A stretch of DNA of 32,710 nt from an uncultured Prevotella sp. (GTDB lineage Bacteria; Bacteroidota; Bacteroidia; Bacteroidales; Bacteroidaceae), in the NCBI GenBank assembly GCA_900548745.1, contig URLQ01000011.1:1-32710 (forward strand), in the 5' to 3' direction. The position numbers and the translations under genes were made by a program. The notes below the pieces were generated by a model. It was not told the origin of the DNA. It saw only the letters and a program-made list of their open reading frames with translations, and searched no databases. Below, piece after piece: positions 6,674-15,732 of this stretch; position 1 is the first letter of the stretch; every line of letters starts with the position of its first letter.

Positions 6674-8935
6674 ATGAGCGAATTACCTCACTTGATTAAA
6701 GACCTTGCACTAATCCTTGTCGTGGCAGGGATAGTGACAATCATCTTCAAACGACTCAAGCAGCCACTTGTCCTCGGATATGTGGTTGCTGGCTTTTTGG
6801 TAAGTCCCAACATGCCTTACACTATGTCGGTGGTGGACATTGCCGACATACATACGTGGGCGGACATCGGAGTGATGTTCCTGCTCTTCTCGCTGGGACT
6901 TGACTTCTCTTTCAAGAAAATACTCAAGATGGGGTCTTCGCCCATCATTGCCACGTGTGCCATCGTATTCTGTATGATGGCACTCGGCATGATTGTGGGC
7001 CACAGCTTCGGATGGGGACGTATGGACTGCATCTTTCTCGGAGGAATGCTTGCCATGAGTTCCACCACTATTATATATAAGGCTTTTGACGACCTCGGAC
7101 TGCGGCAGCAACGCTTTGCCAGCATGGTGATGAGCGTGCTTATTCTTGAAGATATGCTTGCCATCGTGATGATGGTGATGCTGTCGGCATTGGCTTCTGG
7201 GGCAAACCTCGACGGCGGACAGATGGTGGGCAGCGTGGTGAGGATTGGTTTCTTCCTCGTGTTGTGGTTTGTGGTTGGCATCTTTGCTATACCGTGGCTG
7301 CTGCGCTCGTCAAGGACATTGATAAACAATGAGACGCTGCTTATCATCGCACTCGGACTATGCTGCGCCATGGCAGTCATCTCTACCAAGGTGGGCTTCA
7401 GTAGTGCGTTCGGTGCCTTCGTTATGGGTTCCATCCTTGCCGAGACGGTGGAGGCGGAGAAGATAATAAAGCTCGTGGAACCGGTGAAGAACCTCTTCGG
7501 AGCTGTGTTCTTTGTGTCAGTGGGTATGCTCGTGGACCCGAAGATATTGGTAGACTATAGTGTGCCGATTATGGTACTTGTGCTGACCATCCTTGTCGGA
7601 CAGGCTGTGTTCGGCTCCTTCGGCTTCCTCATCAGCGGACAGTCTTTGAAGTCCGCTATGCAATGTGGTTTCTCAATGGCGCAGATAGGAGAGTTCTCGT
7701 TTATCATAGCATCGTTGGGGCTGTCGCTCGGCGTCATCGGTAACTTCCTGTATCCTGTAGTGGTGGCGGTGTCGGTAATAACAACGTTCCTCACACCATA
7801 TATGATAAGGCTGTCAACACCGGCATACAACCGACTGGAGAAGAGACTGCCAAAGAACATCATACACATGCTGAACGAGCTGGCTATCAGCCATCCGTCG
7901 GCAGCTCCGCATGGAAACTGGCGCAGTCTTGTAGTGCAACTGACAAAGATAGTGGTGATATATTCCATACTATCCATTGCCGTGATAGCCTTGATGTTTA
8001 CCGTTGCCCTTGTGCCGCTCCGACAGATGCTGCCACACTGGTGGGCGAATGCAGTATGCGGACTGGCTACGGTGCTCTTCATCTCCCCGTTCCTGAGGGC
8101 TATGGTGATGAAGAAGAACCATAGCGAGGAGTTCAAACAGCTGTGGAACGAGAGCAGGATGAACCATGCCGCACTTATAGCAACAATAGTGGTGCGCTTT
8201 ATAATAGCCATGATGTTCGTCTTCTATATATGCAACTATCTGACACGGTTCACCAATGCCGTAATGATTGTCATTGCCGTGGTGGTGGTAATGCTGATGG
8301 TACTGTCGCGCAGACTCAAGAGGAGGAGCATCCGCATGGAGCGTATGTTCCTGCTCAATCTGAGGTCGAGAGACATCAAGGCGCAGGTGTATGGACATAA
8401 GCGTCCGCTATATGCCGGACATCTGTTGGACAGGGATATACATATCTCCGACTTCGACGTGCCGGAGGATTCTCTGTGGGCAGGAAAGACGTTGGAGGAA
8501 TTGCAGCTGAGAAGCAAGTTCGGCGTTAACGTGAGCAGTATTCTGAGAGGCAGACAAAGGATAAACATTCCAAGCGGCGACGACCGTATATATCCTTGCG
8601 ACAAGATACAGGTTATCGGCAGCGACGAACAGCTGACAGCTCTCAGCAAGGCGTTGAAGAACAACCTTCATCCCGAAGACCCGAACATAGAGAAGAGAGA
8701 GATGAAACTGAGACAGCTCGTAATCAGCGAAGACGGACAGTTCTTTGGAAAGACGCTCTCCGAATGTGGCATCAGGGATATCTACGACTGTATGGTTGTC
8801 GGTATGGAGGAAGGTGAGGAGAACCTGTCGATGCTCGCACCCAATCAGCGCTTCTATAAAGATGACACGATATGGGTGGTAGGAGAGAAGGAGAATCTGG
8901 AACGGCTGATGGAAGCAAACAGAACAAGGAAATAA
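6674..8935 (+). CDS. CPA2 cation:proton antiporter (Kef-like) with tandem RCK_C domains
   Basis: The product is 753 aa. Residues 1 to about 390 form the Na+/H+-exchanger-type membrane domain (start MSELPHLIKDLALILVVAGIV; LGLDFSFKKILKMG; conserved MSSTTIIYKAFDDLGL; ISTKVGFSSAFGAFVMGSILAET). A second group of about four hydrophobic segments lies near residues 415-560 (AVIALMFTVALVPL to VMIVIAVVVVMLMVL). The C-terminal cytoplasmic part has two TrkA-C/RCK_C-like units (PEDSLWAGKTLEELQLRSKFGVNV; SEDGQFFGKTLSECGIRDIYDCMV), each ending in a DKIQVIG or DTIWVVG strand. A nucleotide-binding RCK_N domain is not evident. It likely exchanges K+ or Na+ for protons. Confidence 0.88.
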   Translation: MSELPHLIKDLALILVVAGIVTIIFKRLKQPLVLGYVVAGFLVSPNMPYTMSVVDIADIHTWADIGVMFLLFSLGLDFSFKKILKMGSSPIIATCAIVFCMMALGMIVGHSFGWGRMDCIFLGGMLAMSSTTIIYKAFDDLGLRQQRFASMVMSVLILEDMLAIVMMVMLSALASGANLDGGQMVGSVVRIGFFLVLWFVVGIFAIPWLLRSSRTLINNETLLIIALGLCCAMAVISTKVGFSSAFGAFVMGSILAETVEAEKIIKLVEPVKNLFGAVFFVSVGMLVDPKILVDYSVPIMVLVLTILVGQAVFGSFGFLISGQSLKSAMQCGFSMAQIGEFSFIIASLGLSLGVIGNFLYPVVVAVSVITTFLTPYMIRLSTPAYNRLEKRLPKNIIHMLNELAISHPSAAPHGNWRSLVVQLTKIVVIYSILSIAVIALMFTVALVPLRQMLPHWWANAVCGLATVLFISPFLRAMVMKKNHSEEFKQLWNESRMNHAALIATIVVRFIIAMMFVFYICNYLTRFTNAVMIVIAVVVVMLMVLSRRLKRRSIRMERMFLLNLRSRDIKAQVYGHKRPLYAGHLLDRDIHISDFDVPEDSLWAGKTLEELQLRSKFGVNVSSILRGRQRINIPSGDDRIYPCDKIQVIGSDEQLTALSKALKNNLHPEDPNIEKREMKLRQLVISEDGQFFGKTLSECGIRDIYDCMVVGMEEGEENLSMLAPNQRFYKDDTIWVVGEKENLERLMEANRTRK

Positions 8936-9003
8936 AGAGTGAAGAATAGAAAAACTGGATATAGAAATAATGAATTTAACAACCAGGAAAACAAGAAAAG
9001 GAA

Positions 9004-9951
9004 ATGAACTCTAAAATTAAAGGTACTATCTGTGGTGTCTTCGCTGCCATAAGCTATGGAATGAATCCGCTTGGCGCATTGAATCTTTATCAGGAAGGAC
9101 TGAATGTAAACTCGGTGATATTCTATCGCTACGGACTGGCAACGACAATCCTTGCCCTTATAATGCTGGCGCAAAAGAAATCGTTTGCCATAACCAGACG
9201 GGAATTTGCGGTGCTTTCGGTGTTGGGAGTATTGATGGTCGTATCGTCGCTGACGCTGTTTGGCAGCTTCAACTTTATGGATGCAGGTATTGCCTCTACG
9301 CTATTGTTCGTATATCCCGTTATGGTGGCAGTAATGATGGCGATATTCTTCAAAGAGAAGGTAACGTCTATAACGGTAATCTCCATTGCCCTTGCCCTTG
9401 GCGGAATAAGTCTGTTGTATAAGGGGGGCGACGGTGCCACGCTGTCTACTGTCGGTGTGTTGCTCGTTATGGCATCATCGTTGACCTATGCCGTGTATAT
9501 CATCGTGGTGAACAAGTCGGCATTGATAATGTCGTCGGTGAAGCTTACTTTCTATGTATTGCTGATAGGCACGGTGTTGCTCCTTGCCTATTCGTTTATG
9601 GGAGAAGATACAAGGATTCAGCCGCTTACTACGGTGACGATGTGGGTGTATGCCATGGTGCTGGCGGTGTTCCCTACCATAATATCGCTGATACTGATGG
9701 TTATCGCCGTTCATAATGTGGGTTCCACGCCGACTGCCGTAATGGGAGCCTTGGAACCGATAACGGCAGTATGTATCGGTATCTTCGTGTTTGGTGAGGC
9801 TTTCACCCTACGTCTCGGCATCGGCATTATCCTTATCCTTACTGCCGTGATACTTATCGTGGCAGGAAAGTCGTTGCCTACACAGCATTTTACATTCGTA
9901 TTCTCAAAGATAGGACATGTGCTGAAAAAGAAATGGAGATGGAAAAGCTAA
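9004..9951 (+). CDS. EamA/DMT-family transporter
   Basis: The product is 315 aa with about ten hydrophobic segments in two EamA repeats (about residues 5-135 and 150-290). Typical features are GVFAAISYGMNPLGALNLYQ near the start, a first-repeat end of LALALGGISLLYKGG, and the second-repeat segment GSTPTAVMGALEPITAVCIGIFVFGEAFT, which matches the EamA A-x2-E-P-x6 signature. It is an inner-membrane metabolite exporter or importer of unknown substrate. It starts 68 nt after the antiporter gene and is followed after 20 nt by the M15-like peptidase, suggesting one transcript. Confidence 0.88.
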   Translation: MNSKIKGTICGVFAAISYGMNPLGALNLYQEGLNVNSVIFYRYGLATTILALIMLAQKKSFAITRREFAVLSVLGVLMVVSSLTLFGSFNFMDAGIASTLLFVYPVMVAVMMAIFFKEKVTSITVISIALALGGISLLYKGGDGATLSTVGVLLVMASSLTYAVYIIVVNKSALIMSSVKLTFYVLLIGTVLLLAYSFMGEDTRIQPLTTVTMWVYAMVLAVFPTIISLILMVIAVHNVGSTPTAVMGALEPITAVCIGIFVFGEAFTLRLGIGIILILTAVILIVAGKSLPTQHFTFVFSKIGHVLKKKWRWKS

Positions 9952-9971
9952 GAAAAAATATCATTCACGTT

Positions 9972-10685
9972 ATGCAAAAAAAACTCTTTATAATCATACT
10001 TTTCATTGTTGCTACACTCCACTCCTTTGCCGCAACCGATGCCCTGTCGGCATGGCGGGCAGGAGAGAAGGTGACGTATAAGGAAGTCGTGGACTATGGC
10101 ATTGACAAGTGCTTTATGGCGACAGCCATTCCAGACAATGTCTTTGCGAGGATGAAAGGAAAGACGTACAAGAAGAACTGTACGGTAAGGAGAGCGGATC
10201 TGCGTTACGTCAGGGTGCTGCATTATAATCTCCGGGGAGAGATATGTATTGGCGAGCTTGTTTGCGACAAGGGGATATCGGGTGACTTGGTGGATATCTT
10301 CAGAAAACTCTTCAATGCCAAATATCCGATAGAGCGCATGGTGCTGATTGACAACTATGGAGCGGATGACAAATGCTCTATGGAGGCAAACAACACATCA
10401 TGTTTCAACTACCGTTTTGTTGCCGGCTCGAAGGTGTTGTCGAATCACAGCCGGGGTAGGGCGGTGGACATCAATCCGCTATATAATCCGTGTGTGGCAA
10501 AGAGGAGGAACGGTACGGTGAGTGTTGATCCGGAAAAGGGACGGCGGTATGCAGACCGTTCGAAGTCTTTCAGTTATAAAATAGAGAAAGGCGATTTGTG
10601 TTATCGCCTTTTCATAGAGCATGGGTTTATGTGGGGAGGAAACTGGAGAAGTAAAAAGGATTACCAGCATTTCGAGAAGAAATAA
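9972..10685 (+). CDS. Exported M15-family (D-Ala-D-Ala carboxypeptidase-like) peptidase
   Basis: The product is 237 aa. The start at 9972 is preferred because MQKKLFIIILFIVATLHSFAATD is a proper signal peptide; an upstream ATG at 9933 would add 13 charged residues and overlap the previous gene. The zinc-peptidase motif SNHSRGRAVDINP (His159, Asp166; pattern SxHxxGxAxD) and the C-terminal GFMWGGNWRSKKDYQHFEK (His233) supply the three zinc ligands and define the M15 VanY/Ply type. It should cut peptidoglycan cross-peptides in the periplasm. Its stop is 5 nt from the stop of the convergent ppx gene, with no terminator hairpin between them. Confidence 0.87.
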   Translation: MQKKLFIIILFIVATLHSFAATDALSAWRAGEKVTYKEVVDYGIDKCFMATAIPDNVFARMKGKTYKKNCTVRRADLRYVRVLHYNLRGEICIGELVCDKGISGDLVDIFRKLFNAKYPIERMVLIDNYGADDKCSMEANNTSCFNYRFVAGSKVLSNHSRGRAVDINPLYNPCVAKRRNGTVSVDPEKGRRYADRSKSFSYKIEKGDLCYRLFIEHGFMWGGNWRSKKDYQHFEKK

Positions 10686-10690
10686 GATTC

Positions 10691-11638
10691 TTACTGTCTG
10701 TTTTCACCGAAGTATCTGTATTCGTAGTCGATGATGCTGTCGGCAAGACTGATGTTAGGAACGAGGATAGTGTCGCAACCGAGAGCCTCGGCAACAGTCA
10801 TGTATATCTCAGCAGCAGGGATGATTACATCGGCGCGGTCGGTCTTCAGACCATATTGTGCAATCCTCTCCTCTATGCTGAGCGGCTTTAGCTTGTTGTA
10901 GAGGTCAAGAATCTCTGTTGTCTTTATCTCCTTCTTGTCCTTCTTCGTATGGGCAAGCTTGAACAGCTTGTTGATGTTACCACCCGACCCAATAAGACTG
11001 ATGTCCTTAATCTCGTTGGCATACTGAGACAGTTCGCTCTTCATAGCCTCAATGTCGTCCTTTGACACTTTGCCGTTGAGCATTCTCAGAGTACCGATAT
11101 TATATGAACGGCTATGTACGAGGAGTCCGTTATGCAGAAGCGAAACCTCCGTGCTGCCGCCGCCGACATCGATGTAGGCAAAGTCTCCTGTCTTGCATTC
11201 CTGATTCTCAATGATATTGTTGCAAAGCAGCTGAGCCTCCTCCTGTCCTTTTATTATCTCAATCTTTATGCCCGTCTCCTTATGCAACCGTTTGAGCACC
11301 TTCTCTCCGTTTTCTGCATCGCGCATGGCAGAGGTGGCACAGGCACGGAAGGTGACAACATCGTTGAGCTTCATAATCTGCTTGAAAGCCTTCAGCATGT
11401 AGGTCATCTTCTCCTCACGTTCCTTGGAAATCTTGCCAAGAGTGAAAACATCCTTTCCCAGACGGAGCGGCACACGCATATACATTACCCTCGATATCTT
11501 AGGCTCCCCCTCGCCGTTCTTGCGGAAGAAGTTCTTTATAAGCAGTCGCGCACCGTTAGAACCTATGTCGATGGCTGCCATATTGAAAGATATGTCAAAA
11601 CTATAGCTAATGTTCTCTTTATCGTTGATTTTCTTCAT
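10691..11638 (-). CDS. ppx: Exopolyphosphatase / Ppx-GppA family phosphatase
   Basis: The product is 315 aa of the ASKHA fold. The phosphate-1 motif MAAIDIGSNGARLLI and the phosphate-2 motif FAYIDVGGGSTEVSLL are both present, with FRACATSAMRDAENGEKVL between them, as in Ppx/GppA proteins. It is short compared with E. coli Ppx and lacks the extra C-terminal HD-like domain. The first 19 residues (MKKINDKENISYSFDISFN) precede the usual start, and the Met at residue 20 is an alternative. It lies downstream of polyphosphate kinase on the same strand, so the pair makes and degrades polyphosphate. GppA-type pppGpp hydrolysis cannot be excluded. Confidence 0.88.
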   Translation of the reverse strand: MKKINDKENISYSFDISFNMAAIDIGSNGARLLIKNFFRKNGEGEPKISRVMYMRVPLRLGKDVFTLGKISKEREEKMTYMLKAFKQIMKLNDVVTFRACATSAMRDAENGEKVLKRLHKETGIKIEIIKGQEEAQLLCNNIIENQECKTGDFAYIDVGGGSTEVSLLHNGLLVHSRSYNIGTLRMLNGKVSKDDIEAMKSELSQYANEIKDISLIGSGGNINKLFKLAHTKKDKKEIKTTEILDLYNKLKPLSIEERIAQYGLKTDRADVIIPAAEIYMTVAEALGCDTILVPNISLADSIIDYEYRYFGENRQ

Positions 11639-11654
11639 TTCTTTTTGTTTTTAT

Positions 11655-11771
11655 GAGTTGACGGGTAGACAAGGAGATTAGTTTTCCTTGATAATCGCTG
11701 TTCGCAAACCTTTAACGAGTAATGCAAATCTCCTCGTCAACTCGTCAACTTGTTAACTCGTTAACTTGTCA
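11655..11771. repeat. Nested inverted repeats and 8-bp tandem repeat between ppk and ppx
   Basis: Two nested arm pairs are present: GAGTTGACG (11655-11663) with CGTCAACTC (11735-11743), and GGAGATT (11673-11679) with AATCTCC (11727-11733). From 11736 an 8-bp unit, GTyAACTy, is repeated four times and runs into the ppk stop codon. The arms could fold in the ppk-ppx transcript and separate expression of the two genes. Confidence 0.75.
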
Positions 11772-13823
11772 TAAATATGCGTTGTATAATTCCTCCTGTG
11801 AGCGGAACGGCTTTTCGTCGACAATAGTCTGTATCATGTCGTTGCCCTTTCCGTCGATGAGTCTGCCGTTGCAGGTGTCCTCAAGACCATATTCAACGGT
11901 GCGAAGCAGGTCGCGCTGCATGTCGAGGTCGTAAACCGGAGTGTATACCTCTATGCGGTTGAGCAGGTTGCGCGGCATCCAGTCGGCACTACCTATATAG
12001 TATTTAGGCAGTCCGCCGTTGCATGCAATGATTATTCTGGAGTGTTCCAGATAGCGGTCTATGATACCCACGGCACGTATGTTGTTGCTGATGTCCGGCA
12101 CTCCCGGCACGAGAGAGCAGTTACCCCTTATAAGCAGGTCAATCCTTACTCCAGCCTGCGAAGCCTCATACAGTTTCTCCACCATGTCGCGCTCCGTGAT
12201 ATGGTTTATCTTTATCTTCAGCCAAGCCTCCTTGCCTGCTTTCGCATTCTTTATCTCCGTGTTGATAAGCTGCAGAAGCTTTGTCTTCATGGAGTTCGGC
12301 GATACGAGAAGTTCGCGGAATCGTGGCTGTGAGAAAGGACGATTGATAAAGTCAAACACGCGGTCCACCTCGCTTACCAGTTCCTTTCTTGCCGTCATCA
12401 TGAGGTAGTCGGTGTATACCTTGGCATTTCCCTCATGGAAGTTGCCAGTGCCGATGCAGGCGATGTTACCTTTCTTGGAGCCGATATACAGGAGCTTGGA
12501 GTGAACCTTCAGTCCCTCCACGCCATATATCACGTTTATTCCTTCCTCCTGCATGCGCTTGCTCCACTTGATATTGCTCTTCTCGTCGAAGCGAGCGAGC
12601 AGTTCCACTACGGCAGTCACCTTCTTGCCGTTGCGTGCAGCACACACAAGAGCCTTTACAACCTTGGAGTCGTTTGCCAGTCGGTAGAGGGTTGTCTTTA
12701 TCTCCTTCACGTCGGGATTGAGAGCCGCCTCACGCAGCACTCTGATGTAGGCATCGAAAGAGTGGTAAGGCACATGTATGAACCTGTCTTTCTCCCTGAT
12801 CTGTTTCAGAATGCTCTCTTTGCTGAGAAACTCCTCCTTCATGACATGTTTCCATTTAGGGAATTTCAGTTCGCTGTGTCCGAAGTCAGGGAACTTCATC
12901 AAATCCTTATGGTTCTGGTATCTACCGCTTGGAAGGGCAGCATCGAGATGCTCCACGTTGAGGCGTGCCATAATCTTCTTCTGCATATCCTTCGGCATGA
13001 GCTTGTCGTAGATGATGCGCACCGGCTCTCCACGCTTTCTGCTGTTCACACCCTTTGCTATCAGCTGCAGCATGCCGTAGTCGGAGTCGTTATCCATTTC
13101 CATCTCGGCATCCTTTGTGAACTTGAAAGAATAAGCCTCGAAAGAGCTTGGCTTGAATCCGATGAATATCAGCGGCAGACAGAAGCGTATGACATCATCG
13201 AGATAGATGGTGTTCTGGTATCCGTCAGAGGGAGGCAATACGATGAAGCGTCCGAACTCACTGTCGGGGACCTTCACAATGGCATAGTCCGTCTTTGGTT
13301 TCTTGCCGAAGGTATCCTCCTTCTCGGTTCTTTTCACGATGAGATAAATCCTGTTGTCCTGCAGCTTGCCGATTTCAGAAATGTTCTCCAGCCATATCGG
13401 GTTGGTGGAACCGTTCAGCTTGTCGTAGTAGAAATCCTTGATATACTGTTTCTGTTCGTCGTTCAGTTTCTCTTCGTTGAGCAGTCTTATATTATGCTCT
13501 TCAAGTTGTGTGAACACATCGTCGGTCGTTTCGGTATATTCCTTGCTGTATATGTTGTTCAGTTTGTTTATCGTCTTGATGGTGCTCTTCAGATGTTCCT
13601 TTTCCTTCTTTGCACTTTTGTCTGCGGATTCGAGGAGTCGGTTCAGTGATGCCATTCGTACACGGAAGAACTCATCGAGATTGTTGGAGTAGATGCCAAG
13701 GAACGACAGACGCTCAAGGAGAGGCACATTGTCTTTCTGTGCCTCCTTCAGTATACGGTGGTTGAAGTACATCCAGCTGATGTCTCTGTCAACGTAGTAA
13801 TTCTTAAAGTCTTTGTCTTTCAT
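11769..13823 (-). CDS. ppk1: Polyphosphate kinase 1
   Basis: The product is 684 aa, the normal length for PPK1. The N domain begins with YVDRDISWMYFNHRILKEAQ and LGIYSNNLDEFFRVRMASL. The catalytic region has LLARFDEKSNIKWSKRMQEEGINVIYGVEGLKVHSKLLYIG, in which His441 corresponds to the autophosphorylated His. It continues with GTGNFHEGNAKVYTDYLMMTA and the second catalytic His594 in DRYLEHSRI. The enzyme reversibly transfers the gamma phosphate of ATP to polyphosphate. It starts 15 nt after the leucine-rich-repeat gene and is followed by ppx, so the three genes likely form one unit. Confidence 0.96.
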   Translation of the reverse strand: MKDKDFKNYYVDRDISWMYFNHRILKEAQKDNVPLLERLSFLGIYSNNLDEFFRVRMASLNRLLESADKSAKKEKEHLKSTIKTINKLNNIYSKEYTETTDDVFTQLEEHNIRLLNEEKLNDEQKQYIKDFYYDKLNGSTNPIWLENISEIGKLQDNRIYLIVKRTEKEDTFGKKPKTDYAIVKVPDSEFGRFIVLPPSDGYQNTIYLDDVIRFCLPLIFIGFKPSSFEAYSFKFTKDAEMEMDNDSDYGMLQLIAKGVNSRKRGEPVRIIYDKLMPKDMQKKIMARLNVEHLDAALPSGRYQNHKDLMKFPDFGHSELKFPKWKHVMKEEFLSKESILKQIREKDRFIHVPYHSFDAYIRVLREAALNPDVKEIKTTLYRLANDSKVVKALVCAARNGKKVTAVVELLARFDEKSNIKWSKRMQEEGINVIYGVEGLKVHSKLLYIGSKKGNIACIGTGNFHEGNAKVYTDYLMMTARKELVSEVDRVFDFINRPFSQPRFRELLVSPNSMKTKLLQLINTEIKNAKAGKEAWLKIKINHITERDMVEKLYEASQAGVRIDLLIRGNCSLVPGVPDISNNIRAVGIIDRYLEHSRIIIACNGGLPKYYIGSADWMPRNLLNRIEVYTPVYDLDMQRDLLRTVEYGLEDTCNGRLIDGKGNDMIQTIVDEKPFRSQEELYNAYL

Positions 13824-13838
13824 ATTTCTATAGATTAT

Positions 13839-14849
13839 TTATTTATACATTGGTGATTTCCTCTTCTTGTTGGTTGTCTGTTTGTCTTTAGACTCCGCAT
13901 CTTCTTTGTCAGAGTGTTTTGCATTCTTTTTGTCGGTATGCTTCGTTTTTCCCTTGGCTGTTTCTGGGGCAGTCTCTTTGTCGGCAGGTTTTGCTGTGCT
14001 GTTGTCTGTCCGCTCCACAATGCGGTCTTCGTAGTCGGCAGCCAGTTTGCTGAAGTGCTTTGTGCTGTGGGTTGGGATGGAGATGGTGCGTATGTCGTCG
14101 CATCCGCTCAGCATGCTGCGCTTGATGACTTCAGGAATGCCGCATATTTCCATGCTTCTCAATGCTTCGCAGTCGGCAAAGGCGCATACTCCTATGTTGG
14201 TTACGCCAGCAGGAATCTTCACTGCAGCAAGAGCGTCGCAGTCGAAGAACGCCTCGTCGTCGATGATTCTGAGACTGTCAGGGAAATGTACATTCTTGAT
14301 GAATTTGTTCTTTGAAAAAGCCTTTTCGGCAATCGTCTCCACTCCCTCGGGCACTGTGTATTCGGCATCTTTGGAGATGAAAGAGACGAGGGTTTTGCCT
14401 CCGTTGGTGAATACCGCCTTGCCGTCGGTAGTTACGTTTGGCGACAGACTGCTCACTTCCAGTTCCGTGTTACCAATGAACGGGTTGCTGCCAAGTCGTA
14501 CTACAGACCGTGGTATCGTAATCTTCTTCAGTGAGATACATCTGCCGAAGGCTTCATGACCGATGCTCTCGATACTCTCCGGCAAAGAAATCTCCGTCAG
14601 GTAGGCACATCCCCAAAAGGCGTCAGCGTCAATCTCGCGTGTGCCTTCGCAGACATCATATTTGCCACTGAGGCTCTTGGAAGCCATGATTACATGTCTG
14701 CCGTTTTTTGAATAGAACACACCGTTCAGGTCTTCGCGGCTGCCGGTGGTCTTTCTGATAGCAAAGTCTAATACCAGTTGTCCGAGTTTGTCATCCTGTC
14801 CCAAACTCTTCTTCAAATTCTTAAATGCGGATCGTTGATTATCCTTCAT
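13839..14849 (-). CDS. BspA-like leucine-rich-repeat protein without signal peptide
   Basis: The product is 336 aa. After a charged N-terminus (MKDNQRSAFKNLKKSLGQDDK) come about seven LRR_5/BspA-type repeats (IDADAFWGCAYLTEISLPESIESIGHEAF is the clearest; also FGRCISLKKITIPRSVVRLG, FFDCDALAAVKIPAGVTNIG, FADCEALRSMEICGIP). The last 60 residues are a low-complexity Lys/Asp/Thr tail (DKKNAKHSDKEDAESKDKQ). No signal peptide or sorting domain is visible, so unlike surface BspA proteins it is probably cytoplasmic. Its position directly ahead of ppk1 suggests co-expression. The function is unknown; such repeats usually bind proteins. Confidence 0.8.
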   Translation of the reverse strand: MKDNQRSAFKNLKKSLGQDDKLGQLVLDFAIRKTTGSREDLNGVFYSKNGRHVIMASKSLSGKYDVCEGTREIDADAFWGCAYLTEISLPESIESIGHEAFGRCISLKKITIPRSVVRLGSNPFIGNTELEVSSLSPNVTTDGKAVFTNGGKTLVSFISKDAEYTVPEGVETIAEKAFSKNKFIKNVHFPDSLRIIDDEAFFDCDALAAVKIPAGVTNIGVCAFADCEALRSMEICGIPEVIKRSMLSGCDDIRTISIPTHSTKHFSKLAADYEDRIVERTDNSTAKPADKETAPETAKGKTKHTDKKNAKHSDKEDAESKDKQTTNKKRKSPMYK

Positions 14850-14874
14850 AATGATTACAAATTGATTTCTTGTG

Positions 14875-14882
14875 CAAAATTA
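14875..14882 (-). promoter_or_regulatory. Probable -7 box for the LRR-ppk1-ppx unit
   Basis: TAATTTTG on the minus strand, 26 bp upstream of the LRR start codon, matches TAnnTTTG. No TTTG is at the -33 position, so the assignment is moderate. Confidence 0.45.
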
Positions 14883-15021
14883 CTCCAAACTGCTGATATG
14901 GAGACTATAATCGGCGTTACGTTATGGTGAAGAAGGTATTTCAAACCCGTTACAGTGTCGTATGAGCTATATATACCCCAGTTCGGGATTATCGAGTGTC
15001 TTATACATAGACTTACGCCCC

Positions 15022-15198
15022 ATGGACTTACGACATGAAAAGTCATGGACTTACGACATGAAAAGTCATGGACTTACGGTATGAAAGTCATGGACTTACG
15101 GTATGAAAGTCATGGACTTACGACTCAAAAGTCATGGACTTATGACTCGAAAACCAGGGACTTACGACTCAAAAACCAGGGACTTATGACTTGTCTTA
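15022..15198. repeat. Tandem array of eight 22-23-bp repeats
   Basis: Units start at 15022, 15045, 15068, 15090, 15112, 15134, 15156 and 15178, with a partial unit before the first. Each begins rkGGACTTAyG, and most end AAAGTC, so GACTT/AAGTC arms can pair inside a unit. Adjacent units are often identical in pairs (2=3 and 4=5), showing recent duplication, and the array decays toward its right end. There are no unique spacers, so this is not CRISPR. It lies in a 924-bp gap between divergent genes. Confidence 0.9.
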
Positions 15199-15392
15199 TT
15201 ACGTTGTAAAGATACTAATTCTTTTTGCCGAAATTCAAGAAAAACAAGCAAATATTTCCAATTTCAACGTTAAAATATGAGATAATTAGGCTGAAATATA
15301 ATTTTAATGGAGCGAAACATCGGTTTTTATATGATTATTACACAAAAATCATTTATTTTTAATGATAAATTAAACGATTCGTTTACATTTTA

Positions 15393-15508
15393 TGACAGGT
15401 AAATGACAGATATTGTAAATATTTACAAATCTGTCAGTATGCTATCTTCTTTATTATCAGAGTGTTACATAATAAAATGACAGAATGACAGATAAAAAAA
15501 TATTTTTT
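15393..15508. other. Cluster of TGACAG motifs around a 16-bp palindrome
   Basis: TGACAG occurs at 15393, 15404, 15478 and 15486 and inverted at 15431-15436. The sites at 15404 and 15436 form the ends of an almost perfect palindrome (15404-15436, TGACAGAT and TTGTAAAT halves, one extra A). A run AAAAAAATATTTTTT follows at 15494. The rest of 15199-15732 is AT-rich with no gene that I can support. Confidence 0.6.
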
Positions 15509-15732
15509 CACGCGAGGATTATTTATAGTATTATTCTCCCGCAGATTACGTCAGATGAACACAGATGATTTTCCCTGAGGACATGGAGATAAGTATTCTT
15601 CACACGGATGTTATTTTTGAACACGAATAAACCGAATCGAACGAATTTTCCATCCGGATCACATTTTTTCTAAATTGTTGCACAATTACCTTTTAAAAGT
15701 GCAGAAAAGATGAATATTACGGATATTATTTG

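Noticed and set aside
9933..9971. Earlier start of the M15 peptidase overlapping the EamA gene
   Set aside because: It would put 13 charged residues ahead of the signal peptide; the Met at 9972 gives a normal export signal.
15022..15198. Possible CRISPR array
   Set aside because: Repeats are directly abutting with no unique spacers, unit length is 22-23 bp, and no cas genes are in the window.
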